DNA of 64,000 nucleotides from CAZHAX01 sp964530325 (GCA_964530325.1 CAZHAX010000007.1:66951-130950); one strand, 5' to 3'. Counted from the first letter of the stretch, positions 31,950 through 42,728 are shown. Program-made: numbers and translations. Notes: generated by a model not told the origin, from the letters alone.

Positions 31950-34282
31950 GCGCCCAGGCAGTGGGATCGCTTTCCCATCGCTCCGGGAGAACGCTGCTTT
32001 CCCGCAGAGCGATGGCACTGGCTCTGCTTCTCGTTGGCTTGCTGGTCACGGCGGCGGGTGTTGCCGACCGCATGCCAAGGCTTGAGTCTGTGCTGCTGTA
32101 TGCCTCTGCGGCGGCCGGGCTTCTGCTGGGATGGGCTGTGGCGGCTACCAGGCTGCGCGCCCGTATCGCCGCTCTGCTCTCCTTCGTTCTCGGTGCCGGG
32201 AGTGTGCTCGGCCGCGTGGGCAGGCTGCACGTGCAAGCGGTAGAGCTGCTGCGCTCGCTGGGCGGCGCCTGGTGGACCGTGGTTCAATCGCTGCTCGGCC
32301 TTGGCAAGAGCGTTCTGCCTGAAGATGTGCCGGATCTGGTCGAACCGATCCTAGGTGCGCTGCAGGGTCTTGGCTCCGATCTGCTGGGCCTCTTGGAGCG
32401 AGTGGCTCGCTGGGCAGCGGAGACTCTCGCGGGGAGCGCCACCTTCGACCCCGTCTCTTCGACTGTAGTATGGAGTCTGGCGCTGTGGGCGGCCGCGGCC
32501 TGGGCCGGGTGGATGCTACGGCGGCGAGAGAGGCCACTGGCTGCGCTCGCTCCGGCCGCGGTATTGCTCACGGGCGCGCTCAGGCCTGCGGAGGGCAGGC
32601 TCTGGCACGTCCTGACACTGCTGGCCGCGCTCCTCCTGCTGCTTGCTCTCAGCTACTACGATAGACTGGTCCGCCGCTGGGATCGAGACCGCGTGGGCTA
32701 TCCAGACGTCCGCGTCGAGATGGCCTTCGTGAGCATCGGCCTGACCTTTGTGCTGGTTGCTGGATCGGCCGCGGCGGCGACGATCGATCTCGAGGAGATA
32801 CGGGAGGCGCTGGAGCGCCCCTCGGGAGAGGCCACCGATGGGGAGGATGCAGCACCGGGCGGGACGGCGGACCCTGACGCAGAGACGGCGGAGCCTTCGT
32901 TCCGCGCAGGTGTGGCCGGCTTGCCGCGCACTCACGTGCTCGGACCGGCCCCTGAGTTCTTTGGCCAGCCTGTGATGCGCGTCGGGGTCGGGCTGACAGG
33001 AGTTGGCGAGAGCGCCCCGGGCTACTGGCGCAGCGTGACCTACGATTGGTACACGGGTGCGGGCTGGATTGCCAGCGACACGGGAGTGGTGGACTACGCC
33101 GCCGGCCAGGCCCTGGATGTGGAGCGGCCTTCTTCGACTCGGCTGGTACGGCAGGAAGTCGAGATCCTCGCCGACCTCGAGGATGCGCTCTTCGCGGTGG
33201 GTTCGCTCTTGGTTGTCGACCGGGACTACAGCGTGGTCTGGCGCACAGACGAAGACCAGTTCGGCGCGTCGACCGAGGCCGAGAGCTATGTGGCGGAGTC
33301 GTTCGTCTCCGTCGCCAGCGTAGAGGAACTCAGGTCCGCGGGGGACGACTACCCGGGATGGTTGGCGCAGCGCTATCTGGCGCTGCCGGACAGCTTGCCG
33401 GACCGCGTGCTGGCGCTGGCCCGGGATCTCACGGCCACCGAGCCGACCCCCTACGACAGGGTGCAGGCGATCGAGGACTACCTGCGGGGCTACGAGTACT
33501 CGCTCGCCATAGGGCAGCCTCCGCGCGGCCGGGACGTGGTCGACTACTTCCTGTTCGACCTGCGGAAAGGTTTCTGTGACTACTACGCGACGGCTATGGC
33601 TGTGTTGGTGCGCGCCGCCGGCGTCCCGGCCAGGATCGCCGTCGGCTACACGGGGGGGACGTTCGATCGGGCGACAGCCCGCTTCCTGGTCTATGACAGC
33701 AATGCCCACTCCTGGGTCGAGGTCTACTTCCCAGGCTACGGATGGGCGGCATTCGAGCCCACTGCCGCTGTCGATGCGATCGACCGCGCCGCTGACGCCG
33801 GCGGAGCGGCCGACCGTACCGGGGTCCCGGCGGATGCAGGCTTCCCGCTGCAGCTTCTGGCCAATCTGCCGCTGGAGCTCATCGGGCTGGTGCTGCTGGG
33901 GGCGGCGCTGACGCTGGGCATCGTCTGGATCGCTGTCGACGGCACGCGACTGCGGAGGGGGCGCCCGGCAGCCGCCGCAGCGACGCTCTATCGCAGACTG
34001 CGGCGCCACGGCAGGCGGCTATCCGTGCCTATGAGCGCCGGAGATACGGCCCACGAGTTCGCCGCCTCGTTCTCCGATTGGCTGGCCGGCAAGCTAGGGC
34101 GATGGCAGCGGCGGGTGCTCCGACCGACCGTCCAGCAGGTCGAGGAGGTGATCCGCTTCTACGTTCAGGCCAGCTACGCCTCGAGTCCTGCCAGCTCGTC
34201 TCAGAGGGAACAAGCCCTTCGCTCGTGGAGGGCGCTCAGCTGGCGACTGTGGCTGGCCCGGATGGGGCGCGCCTCGTCCTAG
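31946..34282 (+). CDS. Transglutaminase-like membrane protein (TgpA type)
   Basis: A 778-residue protein from GTG at 31946; the same frame is open from 31673, but the 4-base overlap with DUF58 marks the true start. N-terminal half: about six or more membrane spans. The extracytoplasmic transglutaminase core has the cysteine in KGFCDYYATAMAVLVRAAG, the histidine in NAHSWVEVYFPGYGW and an acidic residue in AAFEPTAA. Another membrane span (LLGAALTLGIVWIAV) and a cytoplasmic DUF4129-like helical tail follow. TgpA-type proteins are linked to envelope integrity; the substrate here is unknown. It is the last gene of the triad. Confidence 0.9.
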   Translation: MSAQAVGSLSHRSGRTLLSRRAMALALLLVGLLVTAAGVADRMPRLESVLLYASAAAGLLLGWAVAATRLRARIAALLSFVLGAGSVLGRVGRLHVQAVELLRSLGGAWWTVVQSLLGLGKSVLPEDVPDLVEPILGALQGLGSDLLGLLERVARWAAETLAGSATFDPVSSTVVWSLALWAAAAWAGWMLRRRERPLAALAPAAVLLTGALRPAEGRLWHVLTLLAALLLLLALSYYDRLVRRWDRDRVGYPDVRVEMAFVSIGLTFVLVAGSAAAATIDLEEIREALERPSGEATDGEDAAPGGTADPDAETAEPSFRAGVAGLPRTHVLGPAPEFFGQPVMRVGVGLTGVGESAPGYWRSVTYDWYTGAGWIASDTGVVDYAAGQALDVERPSSTRLVRQEVEILADLEDALFAVGSLLVVDRDYSVVWRTDEDQFGASTEAESYVAESFVSVASVEELRSAGDDYPGWLAQRYLALPDSLPDRVLALARDLTATEPTPYDRVQAIEDYLRGYEYSLAIGQPPRGRDVVDYFLFDLRKGFCDYYATAMAVLVRAAGVPARIAVGYTGGTFDRATARFLVYDSNAHSWVEVYFPGYGWAAFEPTAAVDAIDRAADAGGAADRTGVPADAGFPLQLLANLPLELIGLVLLGAALTLGIVWIAVDGTRLRRGRPAAAAATLYRRLRRHGRRLSVPMSAGDTAHEFAASFSDWLAGKLGRWQRRVLRPTVQQVEEVIRFYVQASYASSPASSSQREQALRSWRALSWRLWLARMGRASS

Positions 34283-34285
34283 TAG

Positions 34286-34313
34286 TTGTTGGGGGGCGGA
34301 ATCATGATAGAAT
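34286..34313 (+). promoter_or_regulatory. Promoter upstream of transketolase
   Basis: TTGTTG (34286-34291) and TAGAAT (34308-34313), spacer 16, just after the transglutaminase gene. Confidence 0.5.
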
Positions 34314-34543
34314 AGCCCCGGATGCGGGCTCCACCCGTGCGGTGGGGCCTGCTTGCGAACGGCCGAAGTCATCGGCGCCGGCAGGCCGGTCCCAGGTCAG
34401 CTGTGGAGTAGGGAATCCAGGACTGGGTGGATCTGCCTGTGCTTCGGCGGCCGTGATGCTGGTAGGACGGGGGAAGGTGACCAACCCTGCAGGGGTGCCC
34501 GGGCTGCGCCGCAGGCGGGGCAACAACACAAGGAGGTAGCATC
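34314..34543 (+). other. Long GC-rich transketolase leader, probably structured
   Basis: About 220 untranslated bases. GGCCTGC and GCAGGCC (about 34346-34386) can pair around an inner GCCGA/TCGGC hairpin. I could not match it to a known riboswitch class: no THI, B12 or SRP motif. The AGGAGG at its end serves the TTG start. Confidence 0.4.
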
Positions 34544-36553
<2,010 letters not shown>

Positions 36554-36593
36554 GGCTCCCAGGTCGTCCGGGCAGAGGCAGTGGAGGTGGGGA

Positions 36594-36944
36594 GTGGCTG
36601 GACTGCGGGACATGGAGTTCGCGCCGGTCGAGGAGGGCGCGTCTGCGCTGACGGCAGATGAGATAGCCGAGCTGCTTCCGCAGCTGTCTGAGTGGGAGAT
36701 CGGGGAGAAGGACGGCATTCAGCGCCTGCAGCGGAGATTCGCCTTCGCCGACTTCGCCCAGGCGCTGGCATTCACGGTGAGGGTGGGCCAGCTGGCCGAG
36801 GCGAAGGGCCATCATCCGGTGATCCTCACCGCCTGGGGTATGGTGACCGTGATCTGGTGGACCCACAAGGTCAAAGGGCTGCACCAGAACGACTTCCTGA
36901 TGGCGGCGATGACGGGCGCTCTCTTCTCGGCCGGCTCCGCCTGA
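36594..36944 (+). CDS. Pterin-4a-carbinolamine dehydratase
   Basis: A 116-residue protein of the PCD/DCoH family, which dehydrates 4a-hydroxytetrahydropterin. The active-site pattern is present: EAKGHHPVI with paired histidines, then W, WWTHKVKGLHQNDF with the third histidine and aspartate. The start is GTG at 36594 after GGAGGTGGG; ATG at 36612 is possible. No aromatic amino-acid hydroxylase is nearby, so its role in this organism is open; PCD-like proteins also have moonlighting roles. It follows tkt by 40 bases. Confidence 0.9.
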   Translation: MAGLRDMEFAPVEEGASALTADEIAELLPQLSEWEIGEKDGIQRLQRRFAFADFAQALAFTVRVGQLAEAKGHHPVILTAWGMVTVIWWTHKVKGLHQNDFLMAAMTGALFSAGSA

Positions 36945-37047
36945 GGATTGGAGCAGGCTGTGCTGGGCCGGGAGGGAGTCGCGACCAGCGTGCAGGGGAG
37001 GCCCACACTTCGCCGCTGCCTTGATACAGCAGTGCGGAAGGCCGGGC

Positions 37048-38289
37048 GTGGATAGCTACAAGTACGTGATCGTCGGCGGGGGGCCGGCGGGAGAGCAGGC
37101 GGTGGAGGGCATAGGGAGGGTCGATCCCTCCGGCACGATCGCGCTGGTGTGCGGAGAGGACCACCTCCCCTATCGCCGCCCGCCACTCTCGAAGGGCTAC
37201 CTGGCAGGCAAGATCGGGCGCGAGCGCCTGTACCTGAAGCCCGAAGCCTACTACGAAGAGCGGTCTGTAGACGTGCGCCGTGCTGTACGGGCAGAGGCGC
37301 TCGATCCGGATCAGCGCCTGGTCAGGCTGGCAGATGGACGGGAGGTAGGCTACGAGAAGCTGCTGCTGGCAACCGGGGGAAGCGCGCGGCGGCTGCCCAT
37401 CCCCGGAGGCGACCTGGAGAAGGTCTTCGCGCTGAGGACGATAGGAGATGCGGACGCCATCCGCGCGGTGGCCGGGGAGCGGGCGAGCGCACTGGTCGTA
37501 GGAGGCAGCTTCACCGGAACAGAGGTCGCGGCGACGCTGGTCGGGCTCGGCCTCTCTGTCACGGTGATCTTCAGGGAGGATCGTCTGATGGAGGCGGCTG
37601 CTCCGCCCGAGCTCAGCGCCTTTCTCAAGGCCAGGTACGAGGAGGAGGGCGTACGAATCCTCCCGGCGACGAAGCCGGCTGCCTTCGAGGGCCGGGGCGC
37701 AGTCGAGCGGGCCAGTCTGGATAGCGGAGAGGTGCTGGGCGTCGACCTGGTTGTGCTGGGCGTCGGTATTCAGCTGGAGACTGATCTGGCCAGAGAGGCC
37801 GGGCTCGAGCTGACGGAAAAGGGTGGGGTTATCGTGGACAAGCATCTGCGCACGAGCGATCCCGACGTGTACGCCGCCGGTGATGTCGCCGCCTGGCCCG
37901 ATCCCACGTTCAAGAAGAGAATGCGGGTCGAGCACTGGGACGTCGCCAGCCGCCAGGGCCTGCGAGCAGGGATGAACATGGCCGGCGAGCAGGAGCCGTA
38001 TGAGGCGCTGCCCTACTTCTTCTCCGTCCTGTTTGAGCTGAGCTGCGAGGTGTGGGGCGACCTCTCGACGTGGGACACGACTGTACAGCGGGGCAGCCTG
38101 GAGCAGGGCAGCTTCGCCATCTTCTACTTCGCCGAGGGACGGATGGTCGGCGTGCTGTGCGCCGGCCGGCCGGCCGAGGAGCGCAAGATAGCACCGCAAC
38201 TGGTCCGGGGGCGACTGCGCTACGACGAGGTCGCCGCCCGGCTCCAGGATGAAGGGGTGAGCCTGGCGGCGCTGGCGCCGGAGACCTAG
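37048..38289 (+). CDS. FAD/NAD(P)H-dependent oxidoreductase (ferredoxin/rubredoxin reductase or AIF-like)
   Basis: A 413-residue flavoprotein. The N-terminal FAD-binding motif is VIVGGGPAGEQA, with PYRRPPLSKGYLAG typical of the ferredoxin-NAD reductase/AIF family. The NAD(P) domain has ALVVGGSFTGTEVAATL, and DVYAAGDVAAWPD is the second FAD motif. A C-terminal domain with FSVLFELSCEVWGD follows, as in the AIF/BphA4 group. No redox cysteine pair is seen, so direct flavin transfer to a partner is inferred. The start is GTG at 37048 with GGAAGG upstream; the frame extends to 37021 without support. The electron partner is unknown. Confidence 0.88.
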   Translation: MDSYKYVIVGGGPAGEQAVEGIGRVDPSGTIALVCGEDHLPYRRPPLSKGYLAGKIGRERLYLKPEAYYEERSVDVRRAVRAEALDPDQRLVRLADGREVGYEKLLLATGGSARRLPIPGGDLEKVFALRTIGDADAIRAVAGERASALVVGGSFTGTEVAATLVGLGLSVTVIFREDRLMEAAAPPELSAFLKARYEEEGVRILPATKPAAFEGRGAVERASLDSGEVLGVDLVVLGVGIQLETDLAREAGLELTEKGGVIVDKHLRTSDPDVYAAGDVAAWPDPTFKKRMRVEHWDVASRQGLRAGMNMAGEQEPYEALPYFFSVLFELSCEVWGDLSTWDTTVQRGSLEQGSFAIFYFAEGRMVGVLCAGRPAEERKIAPQLVRGRLRYDEVAARLQDEGVSLAALAPET

Positions 38290-38347
38290 CGCGTCGGCTG
38301 CCTGTCTCTGGAACTCGGGACGGAATCACGGGGAGATAGTTGAGCAG

Positions 38348-39829
38348 ATGGAAACAGCAGCGACGGCCAACCCGACGACGATCGTCATCTTTGGCGCCTC
38401 CGGGGATCTGACCCAACGCAAGCTCGTGCCGGCGCTGCACAGCCTGGCCTGCAGCGATCTCCTGCCCCAGAGCGTGCGTGTCCTGGGGGTGGCCCGGTCC
38501 GAGATCCCGGACACGGCGTTTCGGGAGCGGCTGTACGAGGGTGTGGAGGAATACGCCCGCCTTGAGCCGAGGACCTGCCGGTTGTGGACCGACTTCGCCG
38601 GGCGCTATTCCTATCTGCAGGGTGGGTACGACGATCCCGAGACCTACGTCCATCTGGCTGAATGGCTGGCAGGCCTTGACGGAGGAGGCGGGGCCGGAGG
38701 GAACGTGCTCTTCTGCCTGGCAACGCCACCCTCGGTCTATCCTGTGATCGTCGACCAGCTCGGCCGCGCCGGCCTGAACTGGAGCGACACGGGCTGGAGA
38801 AGGGTCATGGTCGAGAAGCCGTTCGGGCACGACGAGACGAGCGCCCACCGGCTCAACGAGCAGATACACGCTGTCTTCTACGAGGATCAGGTCTACCGCA
38901 TCGATCACTACCTGGGCAAGGAGGCGGTTCAGAACATCCTGGCTTTCCGCTTCGCCAATGCGCTCTTTGAGCCGCTGTGGAACCGCGACTTCATAGATCA
39001 CGTGCAGATCACGGTGGCGGAGACTGTTGGCGTGGGGAGGCGGGCGGGCTACTACGATCAGGCCGGCGTGCTGCGCGACATGTTCCAGAACCACCTTCTG
39101 CAGCTCTTGACACTTGTGGCGATAGAGCCGCCAGCTGCGCTGGAAGCGGATACGCTGCGGAACGAGAAGGTGAAGGTGCTGCGAGCGATACGCCCCATCA
39201 CTGCCGGCGTACGCGGCCAGTATCTTGGCTACACCAGGGAGCGGGGAGTGGCGCGCGGATCGCAGACTGCGACATACGGCGCGCTGAGGGTGGACGTGCG
39301 CAACGGCCGCTGGCGCGGTGTGCCGTTCTTCCTGCGGTCGGGTAAGCAGCTGGCGGGGCGCACTACTCAGGTCGTCGTTCAGTTCAAGCGGCAGCCCGGC
39401 CCCGAATTCGCCGCGGTAGGTGACGGAGAGGTCGCTCCGAACGTGCTCACTCTCTGCCTGGCGCCGGACGAGGGCATTCACCTCCGCTTCGCGGCGAAGG
39501 AGCCTGGGGCCGGGCTGCGCACGCGGCCGGTGGAGATGGATTTCCACTACGCCAAAGTGTTCGGGCAGCGGGCGCTGCCCGATGCCTACGAGAGGCTCCT
39601 GCTCGACGCGCTGCAGGGCGATGCCTCGCTCTTCGCCAGGGCGGACGAGATCGAGCTGGCCTGGTCGCTGATCGATCCGGTCGTCTCCTCCTGGGAGGGG
39701 CGGGATGCGCCACAGATGATGCTCTACGAGCGGGGCAGCTGGGGCCCTGCGGCCGCCAACGATCTGCTGGCCGAGAGCGGACGGTCCTGGCACCCGGCCT
39801 GCACCGTGCACTGCAGCGGGGGCGCGTGA
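38348..39829 (+). CDS. zwf: Glucose-6-phosphate 1-dehydrogenase
   Basis: A 493-residue enzyme oxidising glucose 6-phosphate to 6-phosphogluconolactone with NADP or NAD. The coenzyme-binding start is FGASGDLTQRKLVPALH, the catalytic segment is RIDHYLGKEAVQN with VEKPFGHDETSAHRLN before it, and VPFFLRSGKQL lies towards the C-terminus. Length is normal. It ends in GTGA shared with pgl, so the first two oxidative pentose-phosphate enzymes are co-translated. A gnd gene is not seen in the window. Confidence 0.97.
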   Translation: METAATANPTTIVIFGASGDLTQRKLVPALHSLACSDLLPQSVRVLGVARSEIPDTAFRERLYEGVEEYARLEPRTCRLWTDFAGRYSYLQGGYDDPETYVHLAEWLAGLDGGGGAGGNVLFCLATPPSVYPVIVDQLGRAGLNWSDTGWRRVMVEKPFGHDETSAHRLNEQIHAVFYEDQVYRIDHYLGKEAVQNILAFRFANALFEPLWNRDFIDHVQITVAETVGVGRRAGYYDQAGVLRDMFQNHLLQLLTLVAIEPPAALEADTLRNEKVKVLRAIRPITAGVRGQYLGYTRERGVARGSQTATYGALRVDVRNGRWRGVPFFLRSGKQLAGRTTQVVVQFKRQPGPEFAAVGDGEVAPNVLTLCLAPDEGIHLRFAAKEPGAGLRTRPVEMDFHYAKVFGQRALPDAYERLLLDALQGDASLFARADEIELAWSLIDPVVSSWEGRDAPQMMLYERGSWGPAAANDLLAESGRSWHPACTVHCSGGA

Positions 39830-40578
39830 TCGAGATCCGGGAGTTTGCAGACGGCGCCGGTCTGGCCCGGTACGCGGCTGACCACTTCGTCGAGCTTGCC
39901 CGGCAGGCGATTGACAGCCGGGGTCGCTTCCTGGGGGCGCTCTCCGGGGCGAAGACCCCGCTGGCCACGTTCGAGCTTCTGGCGAGCGAGGAGTACTCTG
40001 GGCGGATCGATTGGGCGCGCATTCATGCTTTCTGGGCGGACGAGCGCTGCGTGCCGCCCGACGATCCGGCGAGCAACTACGGCCAGGCGAACGCCGCGCT
40101 CCTGGGTCGCGTGCCGATCCCGGAGGGGAACGTCCACCGCATCAGGGGCGAGCTGCAGCCGCAGGAGGCAGCAGCGCGGTATGAGGAGGAGCTCCGGCAG
40201 ACCCTGGGGCCGGACGGGCGGCTCGACCTGGCGTTGATGGGGCTGGGGACCGACGGCCACACGGCGTCGCTCTTCCCCGGCACGGCGGCCGTCGAGGAGC
40301 GGGAGCGCTGGGCGGCGGCTCAGTACGCGGAAAGCGTCGGCGCCTGGCGGGTGACGATGACAGCGCCGGTGCTGACCGCCGCCCGGCAGGTGACGTTCCT
40401 GGTGTCCGGCGCGGAGAAGGCGGAGGCGCTCAGGGCGGTGCTCGAGGAGCCGCCGCAGCCGGCGCTGCGGCCGGCGACTCTCTTCCGGCAGGCCGACGTT
40501 CCGGTCCTGTGGTTGATCGATTCCGACGCGGCAGGTTGCCTGCGGCGGGGCCAGGCCGGCTACGTTACTGCACGATGA
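39826..40578 (+). CDS. pgl: 6-phosphogluconolactonase
   Basis: A 250-residue hydrolase of 6-phosphogluconolactone. The family marks are FWADERCVPPDDPASNYGQ and LMGLGTDGHTASLFPGT, with ALSGAKTP at the N-terminal phosphate-binding region and MTAPVLTAARQVTFLVSGAEK later. It starts with GTG overlapping the zwf stop. Length is normal. Together with tkt and zwf it forms a partial pentose-phosphate operon. Confidence 0.97.
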   Translation: MIEIREFADGAGLARYAADHFVELARQAIDSRGRFLGALSGAKTPLATFELLASEEYSGRIDWARIHAFWADERCVPPDDPASNYGQANAALLGRVPIPEGNVHRIRGELQPQEAAARYEEELRQTLGPDGRLDLALMGLGTDGHTASLFPGTAAVEERERWAAAQYAESVGAWRVTMTAPVLTAARQVTFLVSGAEKAEALRAVLEEPPQPALRPATLFRQADVPVLWLIDSDAAGCLRRGQAGYVTAR

Positions 40579-40618
40579 CGTCGTTGGCCTGCCGTGCGGG
40601 GCGTGATTCCTGCAGCCG

Positions 40619-40652
40619 GGTACCAGGTATCTGCTGCCTGACACCTGATACC
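40619..40652 (+). repeat. Imperfect inverted repeat after pgl
   Basis: GGTACCAGGTATC (40619-40631) and GACACCTGATACC (40640-40652) pair at 11 of 13 positions around an 8-base loop. No T-run follows. It may be a terminator or a dispersed repeat of the GGTATCAGG type. Confidence 0.45.
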
Positions 40653-40714
40653 CTCGCGCGCGCTCGCTTTCTGTGGTTCGAGCTGATGCCGCTGTAGCCG
40701 CCGCGTGCAGTTCT

Positions 40715-41584
40715 GTGAATATCATCTCCGCCAGCCGCAGGACGGACATACCCGGCTTCTACAGCGACTGGTTCATGCGCCGGCTGCGGGCCGGGTCCGT
40801 GTCCTATCCCAACCCCTACAGCGGCGAGGTTCATACGGTCTCGCTGCTGCCGGACGACGTCCATTCGATCGTCTTCTGGTCGAAGCACTACGCTCCGCTC
40901 CTCCCCCATCTGGACGAGCTCGAGGAGCGGGGCTACCGCGCGACGTTCCACTACACGATTACCGGCGCGCCGCGCGAGTTGGAGCCCCACGTCCCTGCCT
41001 GGCAGGAGGAGGTCAAGACGCTACGGGACCTGGCCGGCCGTACCACCCCGGGCCACGTCACCTGGCGCTTCGATCCTATTCTGTTCACTGATCAGCTGGG
41101 CGCGCCGTTGTACCTGCAGCGATTCCAAGAGATCGCCTCGTCGCTGGAGGGGGCGGTTGAGCGCTGTGCCTTCAGCTTCGCCACCTTCTATGCCAAGGTG
41201 GCGAGGCAGCTCGACCGGGCAGTCGTCCGGTATGTTGATCCTCCGCTGGAGCAGAAAGAGGCGCTCGTCGAGCAGATGGCGGACATCGGAGACGAGCGCG
41301 GAATCACGCTTCACGCTTGCTGCTGGCCGGATCTCGTGGGAGGCCGGATCAGGCAGTCCCACTGCGTCGACGGCGGGCTGCTGGGCCGGCTGTTCCCCGA
41401 TCGGCCGCTGGTGAGCGAGCGGAGGCCGACGCGCGATGGATGCGGCTGCTATGCCAGCCGCGACATCGGCATGTACGATACGTGTCCCTACGGCTGCGTC
41501 TACTGCTATGCCAACCAGAGCCACGAGCTGGCGCTCAGACGCCACCGGGCCCACGATCCGCAGGGTGAGATGATCATCGGCTAG
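40715..41584 (+). CDS. DUF1848 family protein, probably Fe-S/radical-SAM-like
   Basis: A 289-residue protein. It begins NIISASRRTDIPGFYSDWF, includes IVFWSKHYAPLLPHL and FHYTITG, and ends with a cysteine cluster CGCYASRDIGMYDTCPYG then CVYCYAN. This is the pattern of the DUF1848 family; the clustered cysteines suggest an Fe-S site, as in radical-SAM proteins, though at the C-terminus. Substrate and reaction are not known. The start is GTG at 40715; the open frame back to 40673 has no family content. It stands alone between pgl and a spacer. Confidence 0.8.
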   Translation: MNIISASRRTDIPGFYSDWFMRRLRAGSVSYPNPYSGEVHTVSLLPDDVHSIVFWSKHYAPLLPHLDELEERGYRATFHYTITGAPRELEPHVPAWQEEVKTLRDLAGRTTPGHVTWRFDPILFTDQLGAPLYLQRFQEIASSLEGAVERCAFSFATFYAKVARQLDRAVVRYVDPPLEQKEALVEQMADIGDERGITLHACCWPDLVGGRIRQSHCVDGGLLGRLFPDRPLVSERRPTRDGCGCYASRDIGMYDTCPYGCVYCYANQSHELALRRHRAHDPQGEMIIG

Positions 41585-41751
41585 GGGCCGGCGCATGCTT
41601 TCAGGCCATCACACCAGGGAGGGGCCGGGAAAGGATGGGGGCTGGAGGGTGCCTACTTGGAGCGCGCCCTTCACCGTGCTATACCCTCACCCGCCCAGCA
41701 GATTACCTGCTTCTCTCTGTGTCTTCCGAGTCTCTGTGGCTCCTGCGCCGT
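41585..41751 (+). other. Spacer with short direct repeats
   Basis: No gene seen. CTCTGTGTC (41715-41723) and CTCTGTGGC (41732-41740) are direct repeats similar, in reverse, to the CGCAGAG units at 43716. A weak TTGGAG / TATACC pair occurs at 41657-41685. Confidence 0.4.
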
Positions 41752-41780
41752 TTGACGAATCGCCAACTACCGGCTATACT
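41752..41780 (+). promoter_or_regulatory. Promoter of the small membrane protein gene
   Basis: TTGACG (41752-41757) and TATACT (41775-41780) with a 17-base spacer, about 40 bases before the ATG at 41820. Confidence 0.8.
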
Positions 41781-41819
41781 CGAAGTTGAATAGCTAGTGC
41801 TCTGGAGAGGTGATCAGCG

Positions 41820-42065
41820 ATGAAGCTGCGTGCGCAGGTGATGGTGGTGGGCGGGATACTGGGGGCGCTGGTAGGTGTCGGTGCTGCCTTTCTCTTTCTC
41901 CGGGCTAACCCCGTCGAGGTTGACGAGGAGGGCAAGGAGAGCCTGCCTTCTATCCAGCCGGCGAAGGTGCTTTCCGTTGGCCTGGGGCTGCTGACAGTGA
42001 TGAGACAGTTGGTGGGCATCTCGCTGCCGGAGGAGACGGGCAAGGGGCGCGGGCGCAAACACTAG
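41820..42065 (+). CDS. Small membrane protein of unknown function
   Basis: 81 residues with one clear N-terminal membrane span (MVVGGILGALVGVGAAFLFL), then an acidic linker (VEVDEEGKESLP), a hydrophobic stretch (VLSVGLGLLTVMRQLVGI) and a basic tail (GKGRGRKH). It has its own strong promoter, a GGAGAGGTGA ribosome site and a strong terminator, so it is a real monocistronic gene. No homologous function is recognised. Its position just before the mraZ promoter could be coincidental. Confidence 0.75.
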   Translation: MKLRAQVMVVGGILGALVGVGAAFLFLRANPVEVDEEGKESLPSIQPAKVLSVGLGLLTVMRQLVGISLPEETGKGRGRKH

Positions 42066-42098
42066 CGCCGGCGAGACATAACATAACACCCCGGACTG

Positions 42099-42134
42099 AG
42101 CGGGGCTGCCGTTTGCGGCAGCCCCGCTCTTGCT
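42099..42134 (+). terminator. Strong terminator before the division cluster
   Basis: AGCGGGGCTGCCG (42099-42111) and CGGCAGCCCCGCT (42116-42128) form a 13-bp stem with loop TTTG, followed by CTTGCTT. It separates the small membrane protein from the mraZ operon. Confidence 0.9.
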
Positions 42135-42180
42135 TGCTGGGGCAAGGTGGGAGGCCAACCTTAACGTTTGCCCTACCCCC

Positions 42181-42209
42181 TGGACAAGATGGGGGAAACC
42201 GTGTATAAT
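42181..42209 (+). promoter_or_regulatory. Promoter of the mraZ (dcw) operon
   Basis: TGGACA (42181-42186) and TATAAT (42204-42209), spacer 17. Initiation near 42216 gives a leader of about 85 bases before mraZ. Confidence 0.85.
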
Positions 42210-42220
42210 ATTGGGGAGAA

Positions 42221-42246
42221 GTGGGACGCCGTGGGCCGGAGTGGTC
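42221..42246 (+). promoter_or_regulatory. MraZ-binding direct repeats
   Basis: GTGGGA (42221), GTGGGC (42231) and GTGGTC (42241) are spaced exactly 10 bases apart, as in the TGGGN direct repeats bound by MraZ in other bacteria. They lie just after the expected transcription start, so MraZ autorepression is inferred. Confidence 0.8.
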
Positions 42247-42299
42247 CAGCGTCCCCGCTTCGCACAGCCCCAGGTGGGGCGTAGTGGAGAGCGTAGGCA

Positions 42300-42728
42300 A
42301 TGTTCCTGGGCGAGTACGTCCATACGATAGACGAGAAGGGCCGGCTGACAATCCCGGCCCGGTTCCGCGGCGAGCTGGCCGCGGGCGTCGTCGTCACGCG
42401 CGGTATGGACCGCTGCCTGACGGTCTATCCGATGGACGAGTGGAATCGACTGGCCAAGAAGGTGTCCGAGCTGCCCGTCGGCGACCGCCGGGCGCGCACG
42501 CTGCGGCGGCTCGTCTTCGGCGGCGCTGCTGACGTCGTCCCGGACAAGCAGGGCCGGGTGCTCATTCCACCGAACCTTAGGGAGTACGCCAGGCTGGATG
42601 GGGAAGTGATTGTCACCGGGCTCCACACTTACGTAGAGGTGTGGAACCTGGACTCCTGGAGGGAGGAGCGGAAGGTACTTGAGGAGGAGAGGGCGGAAGC
42701 GACCGAATGGGCGGAGCTGGGCGTCTAG
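42300..42728 (+). CDS. mraZ: Transcriptional regulator MraZ
   Basis: A 142-residue protein with two AbrB-like MraZ repeats: FLGEYVHTIDEKGRLTIPAR at the start with its DxxxR element, and VVPDKQGRVLIPPNLREYA in the second half. Length is normal. MraZ binds repeats in its own leader and controls the division and cell-wall operon. The stop lies about 45 bases before the rsmH start. It is the first gene of a run extending to ftsZ. Confidence 0.96.
   Translation: MFLGEYVHTIDEKGRLTIPARFRGELAAGVVVTRGMDRCLTVYPMDEWNRLAKKVSELPVGDRRARTLRRLVFGGAADVVPDKQGRVLIPPNLREYARLDGEVIVTGLHTYVEVWNLDSWREERKVLEEERAEATEWAELGV

Noticed and set aside
34320..34543. Possible SRP RNA, 6S RNA or riboswitch before transketolase
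   Set aside because: The diagnostic GGAAGGAAGCAG loop of SRP RNA and conserved riboswitch motifs are absent; kept only as a structured leader.
37910..39811. 633-residue minus-strand frame opposite zwf
   Set aside because: No family content, and zwf on the other strand is certain; a GC-bias shadow.
42061..42140. Possible CRISPR-like or IS-end palindrome
   Set aside because: A single 13-bp stem with a 4-base loop and T-rich tail is simply an intrinsic terminator.
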